From contig CANKVS010000005.1 of NCBI GenBank assembly GCA_947487155.1, positions 1 to 64,000 of the forward strand: a DNA stretch of 64,000 nucleotides, read 5' to 3'. The notes under the pieces were generated by a model. That model made no database searches. It had not been told where the DNA came from and saw only the letters and a program-made list of their open reading frames with translations. Both the position numbers and the translations under genes were made by a program. Shown here one piece after another: positions 44,921 through 54,434 of the stretch. How positions within the stretch are numbered: position 1 is the stretch's first letter; each line of letters starts with the position of its first letter. This DNA is from an uncultured Flaviramulus sp. Its GTDB lineage: Bacteria > Bacteroidota > Bacteroidia > Flavobacteriales > Flavobacteriaceae.

Positions 44921-44951
44921 TTGTTGTGTATGCAGAATATTTATATATTTG
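44921..44951 (+). promoter_or_regulatory. Promoter of the T9SS cargo gene (TTG, N20, TATATTTG)
   Basis: TTG (44921-44923), 20 bases, TATATTTG (44944-44951): an exact consensus match 27 bases before ATG 44979. The longest frame begins with the TTG inside this box, which rules that start out. Confidence 0.8.
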
Positions 44952-44978
44952 CAGCGTAAATTGTTAGTCTCTCAAAAT

Positions 44979-46739
44979 ATGCATTATCGTTTTACTCTTA
45001 TTATTGCCTTTATTTGCAATGTATCATTCTCACAGCTTTCCGTAAGGAATGATTACTATGTCTTTGTTAATGATGAAGTTGTTTTTGTAGAAGATGATGT
45101 AAACCTGAATGAAACAGACAGTAGAATATATCTTCGTAGTGAGGGACAACTTATACAAGGCTCTGGTACAACAGGAAATTCTGGCGATGGCGAATTAAGT
45201 GTTTACCAAGAAGCTAATGTAGATGAATATGAATATAATTATTGGTGCTCTCCTATTATTGACCAATCGAGTAATATGTTTGGTATTTCTTTATTAAATG
45301 ATGCAACTAGCATTACAGCATCAACACCTGCCACATACAACCATAATGGCAATTACAACGGAACATCTAGTCCATTAAATATTGAACCGTATTGGATTTG
45401 GAAATATATTGCTTCTGATGAGTATTCAGAGTGGATACATGTGTTGGGCAATACAACTATAAATCCTGGAGAAGGTTTTACCATGAAAGGCACTTCAGGT
45501 TCTGGTAGCGCTCAACAATTCGATTATAGAGGAAAACCTAATACTGGTACTTTAGAGATTGATGTTTTAGATAATCAATTCACTTTGGTAGGTAACCCCT
45601 ACCCGTCTGCACTAGATGCATTAGCCTATATTCACGATACCGAAAACGCGAGTGTAATTACTGGCACGTTATACTATTGGGAGCAAAATCCAACTATCAA
45701 TTCTCATATTTTAAGAGATTACGATGGTGGTTATGCGACTTATACCATTAATGCCGCTGGAGATGTAGAAACTTATATCCCTGCCACATTTAGCACATAT
45801 AACAACGATGGCACTGTAAATGGTACTAGCGGTACGCCTCCATCTGGAAAAACAGCAAGACGCTATATTCCCATAGGGCAAGGATTTATGGTTGAAGGTA
45901 CAAGCACAGTTGGAACACCAAAAGTTAAAGCGAAAAATAGTCATCGTGTTTTTATAAAAGAAACAAACCCAGATAGTGAATTTTTTAAATCTACAAATAC
46001 AAAAGGAAAAGTTAGTCGCACAAACACAAGTTTTTCTATTGTTCCTGATGATTATAAACGTTTTAGATTAAATATAGATTTTAATAATACGTATACACGC
46101 CAAATAGTTGAAACATTTCATAATTCTGCCACTACAGGCTTTGATTACGGATTAGAATCTGAAATTAATGAAGGGGATATTTTAAATTCTGATGCCTATT
46201 GGAACGCTGAAAATTCATCATATATTGCTGAAGCATTACCGTTTGATGACACTTTAAAAATACCTTTAGCTGTTAAGGTTTCTGAAAATATGCCAGTTAA
46301 AATAAGAATGGTTGATATTCAAAATTTTGAAAGTAACCAACCTATTTATATTCATGATTTAGAAAACGATGCATTTGTCGATTTAAAAGCTCAAGATTTT
46401 AATATAAATCTCGATGCTGGTAGTTATACCAATAGGTTTGAAATTACATTTAGCAAAAACAATAGTTTAAGTATTGCTGACGAGGTGCTTGAAGGATTTA
46501 ACGTGTTTCAGAATAACAAAACATCAAAACTTAATCTATTTAATCCAAACTTCTTAGACATAGAAAGCTTTAGCTTATTTGATATTTCTGGCAAACGTGT
46601 TTTAAACGAACAGATTTCTTCAAATAAAAAATCGTATAATTATTCAACCAACGCGCTTAGTGATGGCGTATATGTTGCAAAAATAAGTTTATCTAACAAT
46701 CATGTTTTTAGTAAAAAGGTGATTATCAGTAATAGGTAA
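44979..46739 (+). CDS. Secreted protein with type IX secretion (type A) sorting domain
   Basis: 586 residues. The signal peptide (RFTLIIAFICNVSFSQ) leads into a large beta-rich region, and the last 75 residues (SLFDISGKRVLNEQIS ... ALSDGVYVAKISLSNNHVFSKKVII) form a Por secretion tail (T9SS type A), so the protein should cross the outer membrane through the type IX system, of which PorQ is encoded at 48880. The middle has no catalytic motif that I recognise; it has GFTMKGTSGSGSAQ-like turns seen in large flavobacterial surface proteins. The start is set by the promoter. Confidence 0.88.
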   Translation: MHYRFTLIIAFICNVSFSQLSVRNDYYVFVNDEVVFVEDDVNLNETDSRIYLRSEGQLIQGSGTTGNSGDGELSVYQEANVDEYEYNYWCSPIIDQSSNMFGISLLNDATSITASTPATYNHNGNYNGTSSPLNIEPYWIWKYIASDEYSEWIHVLGNTTINPGEGFTMKGTSGSGSAQQFDYRGKPNTGTLEIDVLDNQFTLVGNPYPSALDALAYIHDTENASVITGTLYYWEQNPTINSHILRDYDGGYATYTINAAGDVETYIPATFSTYNNDGTVNGTSGTPPSGKTARRYIPIGQGFMVEGTSTVGTPKVKAKNSHRVFIKETNPDSEFFKSTNTKGKVSRTNTSFSIVPDDYKRFRLNIDFNNTYTRQIVETFHNSATTGFDYGLESEINEGDILNSDAYWNAENSSYIAEALPFDDTLKIPLAVKVSENMPVKIRMVDIQNFESNQPIYIHDLENDAFVDLKAQDFNINLDAGSYTNRFEITFSKNNSLSIADEVLEGFNVFQNNKTSKLNLFNPNFLDIESFSLFDISGKRVLNEQISSNKKSYNYSTNALSDGVYVAKISLSNNHVFSKKVIISNR

Positions 46740-46830
46740 GCTATTTTTATATTCATTTAAAAAACACTATTCTTCATTAAAATCATTTTCCTATATTTAA
46801 TATTATTTTTATCAACCAAAATATATTAAA

Positions 46831-47100
46831 ATGGAAAACAAACCAGCAAGACCTAATAGCTATTTAGCCCTAGCCATTATAAGTACTATATTATGTTGTT
46901 TACCAACAGGTATTGTGAGTATTATTTATGCTACAAAAGTTAACAGCACTTATGAAGATGGTAAATACGAAGAGGCTAATAGAGCATCAAAAAATGCCAA
47001 AACTTGGGGACTAGTATCAATTGGTCTTGCCTTTTTTGGAATTATTATTTATGTTTTAATTTTTGGAGTTGCTTTTTTAGGAGCTATTAGTGGTGCATAA
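46831..47100 (+). CDS. CD225/dispanin family membrane protein
   Basis: 89 residues with two hydrophobic segments (SYLALAIISTILCCLPTGIVS, then LVSIGLAFFGIIIYVLIFGV) separated by a short loop (YATKVNSTYEDGKYEEANRASKNAKTW). The CCLP turn before the second half of the first segment and the A-S-K-x-A-K-x-W pattern match the CD225/dispanin family, which includes the interferon-induced IFITM proteins. Bacterial members have no known role. It opens a four-gene cluster and overlaps the next gene by 11 bases. Confidence 0.87.
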   Translation: MENKPARPNSYLALAIISTILCCLPTGIVSIIYATKVNSTYEDGKYEEANRASKNAKTWGLVSIGLAFFGIIIYVLIFGVAFLGAISGA

Positions 47101-47500
47101 ATACTTAAAACGCCTTTTAATAGCTTTAAGTCTATTAGTTTTAGGTGTCATTATGGTGTTTTATTTTAATTACAACCCATCGGATTATAACCTTTTTCCT
47201 AAATGTCCATTTTATACAATGACAGGTCTGTATTGCCCAGGTTGTGGAAGCCAAAGGGCTATACACCAAATATTGCATGGACATATTCTTAAGGGTTTAA
47301 GTCATAATTTCTTAATTATATTATTGATTTTCGTTTTAAGTTGCGATGCTATTATTTTATTAATGAATAGTATTCTAAAAAGGAAATTAAAAAACATCTT
47401 ACATAAACCTATAATTACTTATTTAATACTTGCATTAGTTATTTTATTTTGGTTTTTAAGAAACATTGATTTATATCCTTTTAGTATTTTAGCTCCCTAA
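47090..47500 (+). CDS. DUF2752 domain-containing membrane protein
   Basis: 136 residues with about three transmembrane segments. The hallmark C-P-x-Y-x-M-x-G-x-Y-C-P-G-C-G-S-Q-R motif lies near residues 41-60, followed by AIHQILHGHILKG. The start is a GTG (47090 or 47093) overlapping the end of the CD225 gene, which suggests translational coupling; the next ATG would remove the first membrane segment. The function of DUF2752 is unknown. The Cys cluster suggests a metal or redox site. Confidence 0.85.
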   Translation: MVHKYLKRLLIALSLLVLGVIMVFYFNYNPSDYNLFPKCPFYTMTGLYCPGCGSQRAIHQILHGHILKGLSHNFLIILLIFVLSCDAIILLMNSILKRKLKNILHKPIITYLILALVILFWFLRNIDLYPFSILAP

Positions 47501-47512
47501 CAAACCCTATTT

Positions 47513-47797
47513 ATGCAGCTTCTTGAAGACTATATGCTTCCCTGTTTAAACAAAAAACTATTTGGTATAGAATGTATGGGTTGCGGTATGCAAAGATCTG
47601 TTGTATTAATTTTTCAAGGCAACTTTGTTGATGCTTTTTATATGTATCCAGCAATTTACACGCTTATGCTTCTTTTTGCAGTCATTATAATTAATCTATT
47701 TAAAAAATTTAAGTATGCGAATAAAATAATTAGCAGCCTTTCAATACTTTCTATTCTAATTATTATCACTAGTTTTATTATCAAGAAAATTAATTAA
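47513..47797 (+). CDS. DUF2752 domain-containing membrane protein, short form
   Basis: 94 residues with a shorter version of the same motif (CLNKKLFGIECMGCGMQRSV) at 11-30 and two following membrane segments. It lies 12 bases after the first DUF2752 gene, so the pair probably arose by duplication and divergence. Confidence 0.83.
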   Translation: MQLLEDYMLPCLNKKLFGIECMGCGMQRSVVLIFQGNFVDAFYMYPAIYTLMLLFAVIIINLFKKFKYANKIISSLSILSILIIITSFIIKKIN

Positions 47798-47806
47798 AAC
47801 AAACTT

Positions 47807-48124
47807 ATGAAGAAACAACTTAATCCAACTTTAGTTTATGTATTATCAATATTAGGATTTCTTTGCTGTTGCATTGGAGGTGCTTTTTTATCTATTCCTG
47901 CATATTTTATTGCAAATAACAAAATAAAAGACGCTGAACTTAATCCAGATGATTATGAAGGAAGTTTAAAAGCAATGAAAATAGCGAAAATAGTTGCTTT
48001 AGTATCTTCAATTATTAATTTAATAGTTTTAATTAGAATTATTTACATTCTAACTACTAGCGATTTAGATGAATTACAAAGAGTTTTTGAAGAAGCTTTT
48101 GAACAAGCAAAGCAACAACAATAA
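47807..48124 (+). CDS. CCC-motif membrane protein
   Basis: 105 residues with two hydrophobic segments and three successive cysteines (FLCCCIGG) in the first. It resembles the CCC-motif membrane proteins found beside CD225 and DUF2752 genes in flavobacteria. The charged tail (ELQRVFEEAFEQAKQQQ) is helical. It ends the cluster and is followed by a hairpin shared with cmk. Confidence 0.8.
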   Translation: MKKQLNPTLVYVLSILGFLCCCIGGAFLSIPAYFIANNKIKDAELNPDDYEGSLKAMKIAKIVALVSSIINLIVLIRIIYILTTSDLDELQRVFEEAFEQAKQQQ

Positions 48125-48142
48125 CAAAGCATTTAACTTTAT

Positions 48143-48179
48143 AAAAGTCGTTTGAAAATTTATTTTTTAGACGGCTTTT
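48143..48179. terminator. Bidirectional hairpin overlapping the cmk 3' end
   Basis: AAAAGTCGTTT pairs with AGACGGCTTTT (11 positions, two G-T pairs) around a loop. The right arm lies inside the last codons of cmk. It probably ends the CCC-motif gene transcript and cmk. Confidence 0.6.
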
Positions 48180-48873
48180 CCTTTTTAAGTGTTTTATTAA
48201 CTAAGTCTAAAATAATATCAAATTGTGCTTTTATGCCTAACGTCGAGTTGTCAATTTTTATAGCATCTTCTGCCATTACCAAAGGAGAATCTTCGCGGTG
48301 TGTATCGATATAATCGCGTTCTTCTACGTTACGTAATACATCTTCATATTGTACATTGTCTCCTCTTTCTAAAAGTTCGTTAAAGCGTCTTGTAGCTCTT
48401 GTTTCAGCAGAAGCCGTCATAAATAGTTTAAGTTCTGCATCGGTAAAAACAACGGTTCCAATATCTCTACCGTCCATAACAACACCTTTGTTAACACCCA
48501 TTTGCTGCTGCTGTTTTACAAGTAAAGATCTAACCTCAGATATTTCGGCTACCTTACTTACAAACCCAGATACTTTTAATGTTCGTATTTCTCTTTCAAT
48601 GTTTGTATCATTCAAATACACTTCAGCAAACCCTAAGTTTTCATTAAAAACGAAACGTATTTTAATATCATCTAATTGAGATATTAACCCGCTAACATTA
48701 AAAAAATCTTCATCAATAAAATCATTAGTCATAGCATAAAAAGTAACCGCTCTATACATGGCACCAGAATCTACATAAATATACCCTAAATGCTTTGCTA
48801 GCTGTTTTGCTACGGTACTTTTACCTGTGGATGAAAACCCATCAATTGCAATTGTTATCTTATTTGTATTCAT
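48160..48873 (-). CDS. cmk: (d)CMP kinase
   Basis: A 237-residue kinase that phosphorylates CMP and dCMP. The P-loop is GFSSTGKST (10-18), followed by VDSGAMYRAVT and VMDGRDIGTVV with the conserved DGRD. It is encoded directly after porQ with a six-base gap, a gene order that recurs in Bacteroidota. Confidence 0.95.
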   Translation of the reverse strand: MNTNKITIAIDGFSSTGKSTVAKQLAKHLGYIYVDSGAMYRAVTFYAMTNDFIDEDFFNVSGLISQLDDIKIRFVFNENLGFAEVYLNDTNIEREIRTLKVSGFVSKVAEISEVRSLLVKQQQQMGVNKGVVMDGRDIGTVVFTDAELKLFMTASAETRATRRFNELLERGDNVQYEDVLRNVEERDYIDTHREDSPLVMAEDAIKIDNSTLGIKAQFDIILDLVNKTLKKEKPSKK

Positions 48874-48879
48874 ATTGAA

Positions 48880-49899
48880 TTATTGTAAATCAATTTGTAA
48901 GCCAAAAAAACTAGAATTGGCTGCACTTGTATATTTAGCATGTGTGTAACTAAATCGCATTTTATTCATTTTAATTGAAAAACCAGCAGATAATCCTGAA
49001 AAATTTCTTTGATCAACAATTCGCAATTCTTCAGCTCTTCTAAAATTATACCCCAACCTAATATTAAAACCACCTTCAGGAAATAATTCTGCTCCAAGAA
49101 TAGTATGCCTAATAACCTGCCCTAAAAACCCTATATTTTCACTAGACTGGTTACCGCTTAAATCGCTTGTTACACGCGCTGGATTTGGTCTTCCTATCGG
49201 CCATTTTTGTAAATTCTCGAAGGTAACATGCCACCTAATGGGTACATTCTCTAAAGTTTGAGACATACCAAAATCAACTTCAAAAGGCAGTGGTTCATTT
49301 AAACCAGCATAGGTTGTAATTTGTGTTCCTAAGTTTCTAACGGCCAATGCCGCATGAAAATCTATACGGTCGTTAATATATAACAACCCTAAATCCGTAG
49401 CAACTCCAAAAGAGCTATATTGTTCTAATTTTGAGGTTATTAATTTTACATTGGCACCAAAATAAAAATTAGAATACCCAAGTTGAAGCGCATACCCCAT
49501 GGATAGTGCTGCTTCGTTTCCTGTAAAAGCTCCTGTTTCGTTTCCGTTTTCGTCATAGCCTTCAAACTCTCCATAATTAATATAGGTAATACCCGCATGA
49601 AATGTTTGTGTTCGCCTATCTACAGTATAAGCATAAGCCGCAGTACCATAACCAATTCCGCCTAAATAGCTTGTGTAATTTACGGCTAATTGATTATCCA
49701 TATCAACATTAATAGTTGCTGGATTATATAAACCTTGCGTTACATCGTAATCTACATTTGTTAATACTTTACCTCCTAAAGCGGCTTGACGTGGTGACGA
49801 GATTAAGTTAAGAAATTGATAGGTACTTTCACCACCAACTTGCGCGTAGGTTAAAGTAAAACAAAACAAACAAAAAAAGGTGATAATTTTCCTTAGCAT
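48880..49899 (-). CDS. porQ: Type IX secretion system protein PorQ
   Basis: A 339-residue outer-membrane beta-barrel. A signal peptide (KIITFFCLFCFTLTYAQ) is followed by GGESTYQFLNLISSPRQAALGGK, the pattern that marks PorQ. PorQ works with PorZ/PorU/PorV in the attachment complex that releases T9SS cargo at the surface. The secreted protein at 44979 is a plausible client. Confidence 0.9.
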   Translation of the reverse strand: MLRKIITFFCLFCFTLTYAQVGGESTYQFLNLISSPRQAALGGKVLTNVDYDVTQGLYNPATINVDMDNQLAVNYTSYLGGIGYGTAAYAYTVDRRTQTFHAGITYINYGEFEGYDENGNETGAFTGNEAALSMGYALQLGYSNFYFGANVKLITSKLEQYSSFGVATDLGLLYINDRIDFHAALAVRNLGTQITTYAGLNEPLPFEVDFGMSQTLENVPIRWHVTFENLQKWPIGRPNPARVTSDLSGNQSSENIGFLGQVIRHTILGAELFPEGGFNIRLGYNFRRAEELRIVDQRNFSGLSAGFSIKMNKMRFSYTHAKYTSAANSSFFGLQIDLQ

Positions 49900-50035
49900 A
49901 TTTACAATACAAAGTAACTAAATCTATCTTAAAACGGTAGCACCAATCTTTTATTTTAAATAAAAAGAGTTCCTTATGACTCAGTATAAGATTTTATTTG
50001 AAATTGTCATTCTCTTGAAAGCTGTAATCATAAAG

Positions 50036-50173
50036 AAGAGGCTATGTGAAAATAGTAGAAATTCGTCATTCTGAATTTATTTCAGAATCTCAACAAATTG
50101 AAAACCAAAATTGTGAGAAAACTGAAACTAGTTCAGTTTGACGTAACATACTCTAATTTTACACAGCCTCTTT
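50036..50173. repeat. REP-like element inside a split terminator
   Basis: AAGAGGCTATGTGAAAAT (50036-50053) and ATTTTACACAGCCTCTT (50156-50172) are the arms of a terminator-like hairpin, but about 100 bases separate them. Inside lie CGTCATTCTGAA (50064-50075) and TTCAGTTTGACG, its near-inverse, with a further TTCTGAA/TTCAGAA hairpin. A palindromic repeat seems to have inserted into the terminator loop. Confidence 0.65.
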
Positions 50174-50188
50174 AAAATATTATGTTTA

Positions 50189-52639
50189 CTAAAGCTTTTT
50201 AGCATTTTTAACCTTTTGAGTTGTTAATGCTATTTTAATAACATCGCTCATATCGGTTACATAATGAAAGGTTAAACCTTTTAAATAATCGGCTTTAATT
50301 TCTTCAATATCTCTACGGTTGTCTTCGCATAATAAAATCTCTTTTATACGAGCACGTTTCGCTGCTAAAATCTTTTCTTTAATGCCGCCTACAGGAAGTA
50401 CTTTACCTCTTAGCGTAATTTCGCCTGTCATCGCTAAACTTTTCTTTACTTTTCGTTGCGTAAATAATGATACTAACGAGGTTAACATGGTTACTCCTGC
50501 ACTTGGTCCATCTTTTGGTGTTGCGCCTTCTGGAACGTGAATATGTACATTGTATTTATCGAAAATTGTAGCATCAATACCAAAAACATCTGCGTTAGAT
50601 TTAATATATTCCATGGCAATGGTAGCAGATTCTTTCATTACTTTACCTAGGTTTCCTGTAATTGAAAGTGTGCCTTTTCCTTTAGAAAGAATAGATTCTA
50701 TAAATAAAATATCACCACCAACACGTGTCCATGCTAAGCCTGTAACTACACCAGCTACATTGTTGTTTTCGTATTTATCGCGCTCTAATTTAGGCCCTCC
50801 TAAAACTTCAATAATAGCTTCGTTTGAAATTTTAACATTATAATCCTCTTCCATGGCGATGTTTTTGGCAGCATAACGTACCATTTTTGCAATTTGTTTT
50901 TCTAAACCACGAACACCAGATTCGCGTGTATAACCTTCAACTATTTTTTCTAATTGTGGCTTTGCAATTTTAATATGCTTATCGGTTAAACCATGTTCTA
51001 CCAATTGTTTTGGTAATAAATGACGTTTACCAATTTCAACTTTTTCCTCAATAGTATAGCCTGTTACATTAATAATTTCCATACGGTCGCGTAATGCAGG
51101 TTGAATAGTCGATAAACTATTTGATGTTGCTATAAACATAACTTTAGAAAGGTCATATCCCATTTCTAAAAAGTTATCGTAAAACTCGCTATTTTGCTCA
51201 GGATCTAAAACTTCTAACATTGCTGAAGATGGATCGCCTTGATGTGAATTAGAAAGCTTATCAATTTCATCTAAAACAAACACAGGGTTTGATGTTCCTG
51301 CCTTTTTTAAACTTTGAATAATACGCCCTGGCATAGCTCCAATGTATGTTTTTCTGTGTCCGCGTATTTCTGCTTCATCACGTAAACCACCTAAGGAGAT
51401 TCTAACGTATTCTCTTCCCAAAGCTTCTGCAATAGATTTTCCAAGTGATGTTTTACCAACCCCTGGAGGGCCGTATAAACAAAGAATTGGAGATTTCATA
51501 TCATTACGCAATTTTAAAACTGCTAAATACTCAATGATCCTCCGTTTAACATCTTCTAAACCAAAATGATCTCTATCTAATATCTTTTTTGCACGTTTTA
51601 AATCAAATTTATCCTCACTAAACTCATTCCAAGGTAAATCTAAAAATAGCTCTAAATAATTTCGTTGAATTGAATATTCTGCAACTTGTGGATTCATACG
51701 TTGCATTTTGGCGATTTCTTTATTGAAATGCTTCGCTACGTTTTCGTCCCATGCTTTTTCTTTTGCACGCGCTTTCATTTCTTCAACTTCTTCATCATGA
51801 CTCACTCCTCCCAATTCTTCTTGAATGGTTTTCATTTGTTGATGCAAGAAATATTCACGCTGCTGCTGATTCATATCCATTTGAACCTTAGACTGAATAT
51901 CATTTTTAAGTTCTAGCTTTTGAAATTCAACATTCATAAATTTCAAAGTAGCCAAAGCACGACTTTTTAAATCGTTAGTTTCTAAAAGGCTTTGTTTTTC
52001 GGCTACTGAAAGATTCATGTTAGACGATACAAAATTCACCAAAAACGAATTACTTTCAATATTTTTAATAGCAAATGATGCTTCACTAGGAATATTTGGA
52101 CTTTCCTTAATTATTTCGAGTGCTAAGTCTTTAATAGAATCTATAATTGCTGAAAACTCCTTATTATTTACTGCTGGTTTAGCTTCTGGAACGTCCCTAA
52201 TAGTAGCATTCATATAAGGTTCTTCAGTAATAACCTCGGCCACTTTAAATCGTTTTTTACCTTGAATAATAACTGTTACATTACCATCTGGCATTTTTAA
52301 AACGCGTAAAATTCGGGCAACCGTACCTGTCTCATTAATTTCTTTGGCTGTTGGGTTTTCAACCGATTCGTCTTTTTGAGACACAACGCCAATTACTTTT
52401 CCGCCTTTATTAGCATCGTTAATTAATTTGATGGACTTGTCGCGTCCTGCTGTAATTGGAATAACAACACCTGGAAACAAAACCGTATTTCTTAAAGAAA
52501 GAATGGGTAAGGTTTCTGGCAATTCTTCGTTATTTATTTCTTCTTCATCCTCTGGAGTCATTAATGGAATTAATTCTGAATTTTCATCAAACTCCTGTAA
52601 TGACAAACTGTCAATGGTAGTAAATTTAGATTTTTTCAT
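50189..52639 (-). CDS. lon: ATP-dependent protease Lon (endopeptidase La)
   Basis: About 816 residues. A Lon N-domain ([21 protein letters not shown]) is followed by an AAA+ module with Walker [12 protein letters not shown] near 388 and a C-terminal serine-lysine protease with S near 712 ([11 protein letters not shown]) and K near 754 ([13 protein letters not shown]). It degrades misfolded and regulatory proteins in the cytosol. The frame opens upstream with TTG at 52657, but ATG 52639 (MKKSKFTT) is the better start. A 12-bp inverted repeat lies about 65 bases upstream. Confidence 0.95.
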   Translation of the reverse strand: MKKSKFTTIDSLSLQEFDENSELIPLMTPEDEEEINNEELPETLPILSLRNTVLFPGVVIPITAGRDKSIKLINDANKGGKVIGVVSQKDESVENPTAKEINETGTVARILRVLKMPDGNVTVIIQGKKRFKVAEVITEEPYMNATIRDVPEAKPAVNNKEFSAIIDSIKDLALEIIKESPNIPSEASFAIKNIESNSFLVNFVSSNMNLSVAEKQSLLETNDLKSRALATLKFMNVEFQKLELKNDIQSKVQMDMNQQQREYFLHQQMKTIQEELGGVSHDEEVEEMKARAKEKAWDENVAKHFNKEIAKMQRMNPQVAEYSIQRNYLELFLDLPWNEFSEDKFDLKRAKKILDRDHFGLEDVKRRIIEYLAVLKLRNDMKSPILCLYGPPGVGKTSLGKSIAEALGREYVRISLGGLRDEAEIRGHRKTYIGAMPGRIIQSLKKAGTSNPVFVLDEIDKLSNSHQGDPSSAMLEVLDPEQNSEFYDNFLEMGYDLSKVMFIATSNSLSTIQPALRDRMEIINVTGYTIEEKVEIGKRHLLPKQLVEHGLTDKHIKIAKPQLEKIVEGYTRESGVRGLEKQIAKMVRYAAKNIAMEEDYNVKISNEAIIEVLGGPKLERDKYENNNVAGVVTGLAWTRVGGDILFIESILSKGKGTLSITGNLGKVMKESATIAMEYIKSNADVFGIDATIFDKYNVHIHVPEGATPKDGPSAGVTMLTSLVSLFTQRKVKKSLAMTGEITLRGKVLPVGGIKEKILAAKRARIKEILLCEDNRRDIEEIKADYLKGLTFHYVTDMSDVIKIALTTQKVKNAKKL

Positions 52640-52702
52640 ATATATTTTTAGGGTCAAACTGTCATTAAAACAGCATGACTCGTGTTTTTAACTATTTTTA
52701 GA

Positions 52703-52739
52703 CAATATTAACTACGTGACTGTCAATTAGTTAATATTG
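52703..52739. promoter_or_regulatory. Inverted repeat upstream of lon
   Basis: CAATATTAACTA (52703-52714) and TAGTTAATATTG (52728-52739) are perfect 12-base inverse copies separated by 13 bases, in the leader of lon. It could be an operator for a dimeric regulator or an mRNA hairpin. It is not CIRCE and has no T-run. Confidence 0.55.
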
Positions 52740-52824
52740 ACATAGAATACAAATTCGTAGTATAAATTCAATAGCTATGCCATAAGTAACTTTAGAAGTT
52801 TAATTTTTATGAGCGGTAAACGCT

Positions 52825-53475
52825 TTACATCTTACCTGTTTTCTTCAAAACAAATAATAATACTATAGGTAACGCCAATAAACCAACCATCAATAAATTA
52901 GTTTTAAACAACCATGGAGATACTATTAGCGTAATAATATAACCTCCAACAGCGCCACCAAAATGGGCGTCATGACCTATATTTCCTATTCTATTTTTCA
53001 TACCATATATGGAGTACAATAAATACCCAATACCAAAAATATATGCTGGAATAGGTATGGGTATAAAAAACATATACAAACTCATTCCTGGTTGTAATAA
53101 AATAGCCGAATAAATAACGCCCATAACAGCACCACTAGCACCTACAGCACTGTAATGATACTCTTCTTTATGAAAATAAAGTGATAACAAACTACCAAGT
53201 AATAAACTGCCTAAATAGACAATTATAAAATAGAAAGCACCAATTAAATTAATAACAACATCAGCAAAAAAATACAACGAAAACATATTGAAAAATAAGT
53301 GACCATTGTCCGCATGCAAAAACCCAGAACTAAGCATTCTAATTTGTTCACCTCTACGAACAGCGCCTACATTAAATTTATATTTTTCAAAAAAAGCATA
53401 ATCACCAAATCCTTTATACGATGCGATAACATTTGCTGCAATTATAATTATTGTAATCAAATCTAATTTGCCCAT
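52825..53475 (-). CDS. Rhomboid family intramembrane serine protease
   Basis: A 216-residue six-segment membrane protease. The catalytic serine is S114 (VGASGAVMG) and the histidine H171 (HDAHFGGAVGG); GHLFFNMFSLYFF supplies the oxyanion-hole HxxxN stretch. The length is normal for the short bacterial form. Substrates are unknown. It is divergent from the acyltransferase gene. Confidence 0.92.
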   Translation of the reverse strand: MGKLDLITIIIIAANVIASYKGFGDYAFFEKYKFNVGAVRRGEQIRMLSSGFLHADNGHLFFNMFSLYFFADVVINLIGAFYFIIVYLGSLLLGSLLSLYFHKEEYHYSAVGASGAVMGVIYSAILLQPGMSLYMFFIPIPIPAYIFGIGYLLYSIYGMKNRIGNIGHDAHFGGAVGGYIITLIVSPWLFKTNLLMVGLLALPIVLLFVLKKTGKM

Positions 53476-53505
53476 AAGGTATTAACGTTTAAATATTATA
53501 TAACA

Positions 53506-53513
53506 TATCTTTG
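53506..53513 (+). promoter_or_regulatory. -7 box TATCTTTG of the acyltransferase gene
   Basis: TATCTTTG matches TAnnTTTG and lies 24 bases before the ATG at 53538. A TTA stands at the -33 position. Confidence 0.55.
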
Positions 53514-53537
53514 CTGCTGCAAATCTAAAATTATTTA

Positions 53538-54425
53538 ATGCAATTTCTAATTTATATTTTAGTTTATCCGCTTTTATGGTTTATTTCTATTTTACCTTTT
53601 AGAGTGCTTTACTTAGTGTCTGATGGTGTTTATATTTTACTTTATTACATTATTGGTTATCGTAAAAAAACAGTTACTGAAAATTTAAAACTTGTATTTC
53701 CTAATAAATCTGAAAAAGAAATTACTTCAATTAAAAAGAAATTCTACAGGCATTTATGTGATATGTTTTTAGAAATGGCAAAAACCATGTCTATTTCTGA
53801 AAAAGAATTAAAAACGCGATTTAAAATTTTAAATCCAGAAGAATTTAAACGACTAGAATCCTTAAACAAAAGTATTATTTTAATATTTGGACACTATGCA
53901 AGTTGGGAATGGTCTATTGTACTTCAAAACTACATAAACTTTAAAGGGTTAGCCGTTTATAAAAAATTAGCAAATAAACATTTTGATAAGCTGGTTCGGG
54001 ATATTAGAACCAAATTTAATACCTCACTAATAAGCACACGAGATACTATTGGCATTATAAATAAGAATGAAAAAGATGGTATAAAAAGCATAACTGGTTT
54101 TTTAAGCGACCAATCTCCACGACTAACCAAAGAGGTGTATTGGGGAGAGTTTATGGGTGTTAACATTCCTTGTTTTACGGGTGCCGAACGTTTAGCAAAA
54201 AAACTAGATTTAACTACCGCTTATTTAAAAGTAACTAAAGTAAAGCGTGGTTTTTATGAAGCAGAAATATTAACACTTGCCGAAAACCCAAAAAATTATA
54301 GTGATTATGAGCTAACTGATATGTTTTTACGTGAAGTTGAAAAACAAATTAATAAAGCCCCTGAATATTATTTCTGGACTCATAAACGCTGGAAGCATCG
54401 AGGAAAACTATATCAAAATAAATAA
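53538..54425 (+). CDS. Lysophospholipid/lipid A acyltransferase family protein (LpxL/HtrB-like)
   Basis: 295 residues with an N-terminal membrane anchor (YILVYPLLWFISILPF) and the HX4D/E motif H119-Y-A-S-W-E124, which marks this acyltransferase fold. The overall layout fits LpxL/HtrB-type enzymes that add secondary acyl chains to lipid A. It could also acylate other lipids such as aminolipids, which are common in flavobacteria. The next gene on the other strand (ATP-grasp) and glmM suggest an envelope region. Confidence 0.9.
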   Translation: MQFLIYILVYPLLWFISILPFRVLYLVSDGVYILLYYIIGYRKKTVTENLKLVFPNKSEKEITSIKKKFYRHLCDMFLEMAKTMSISEKELKTRFKILNPEEFKRLESLNKSIILIFGHYASWEWSIVLQNYINFKGLAVYKKLANKHFDKLVRDIRTKFNTSLISTRDTIGIINKNEKDGIKSITGFLSDQSPRLTKEVYWGEFMGVNIPCFTGAERLAKKLDLTTAYLKVTKVKRGFYEAEILTLAENPKNYSDYELTDMFLREVEKQINKAPEYYFWTHKRWKHRGKLYQNK

Positions 54426-54434
54426 CACAAAAAC

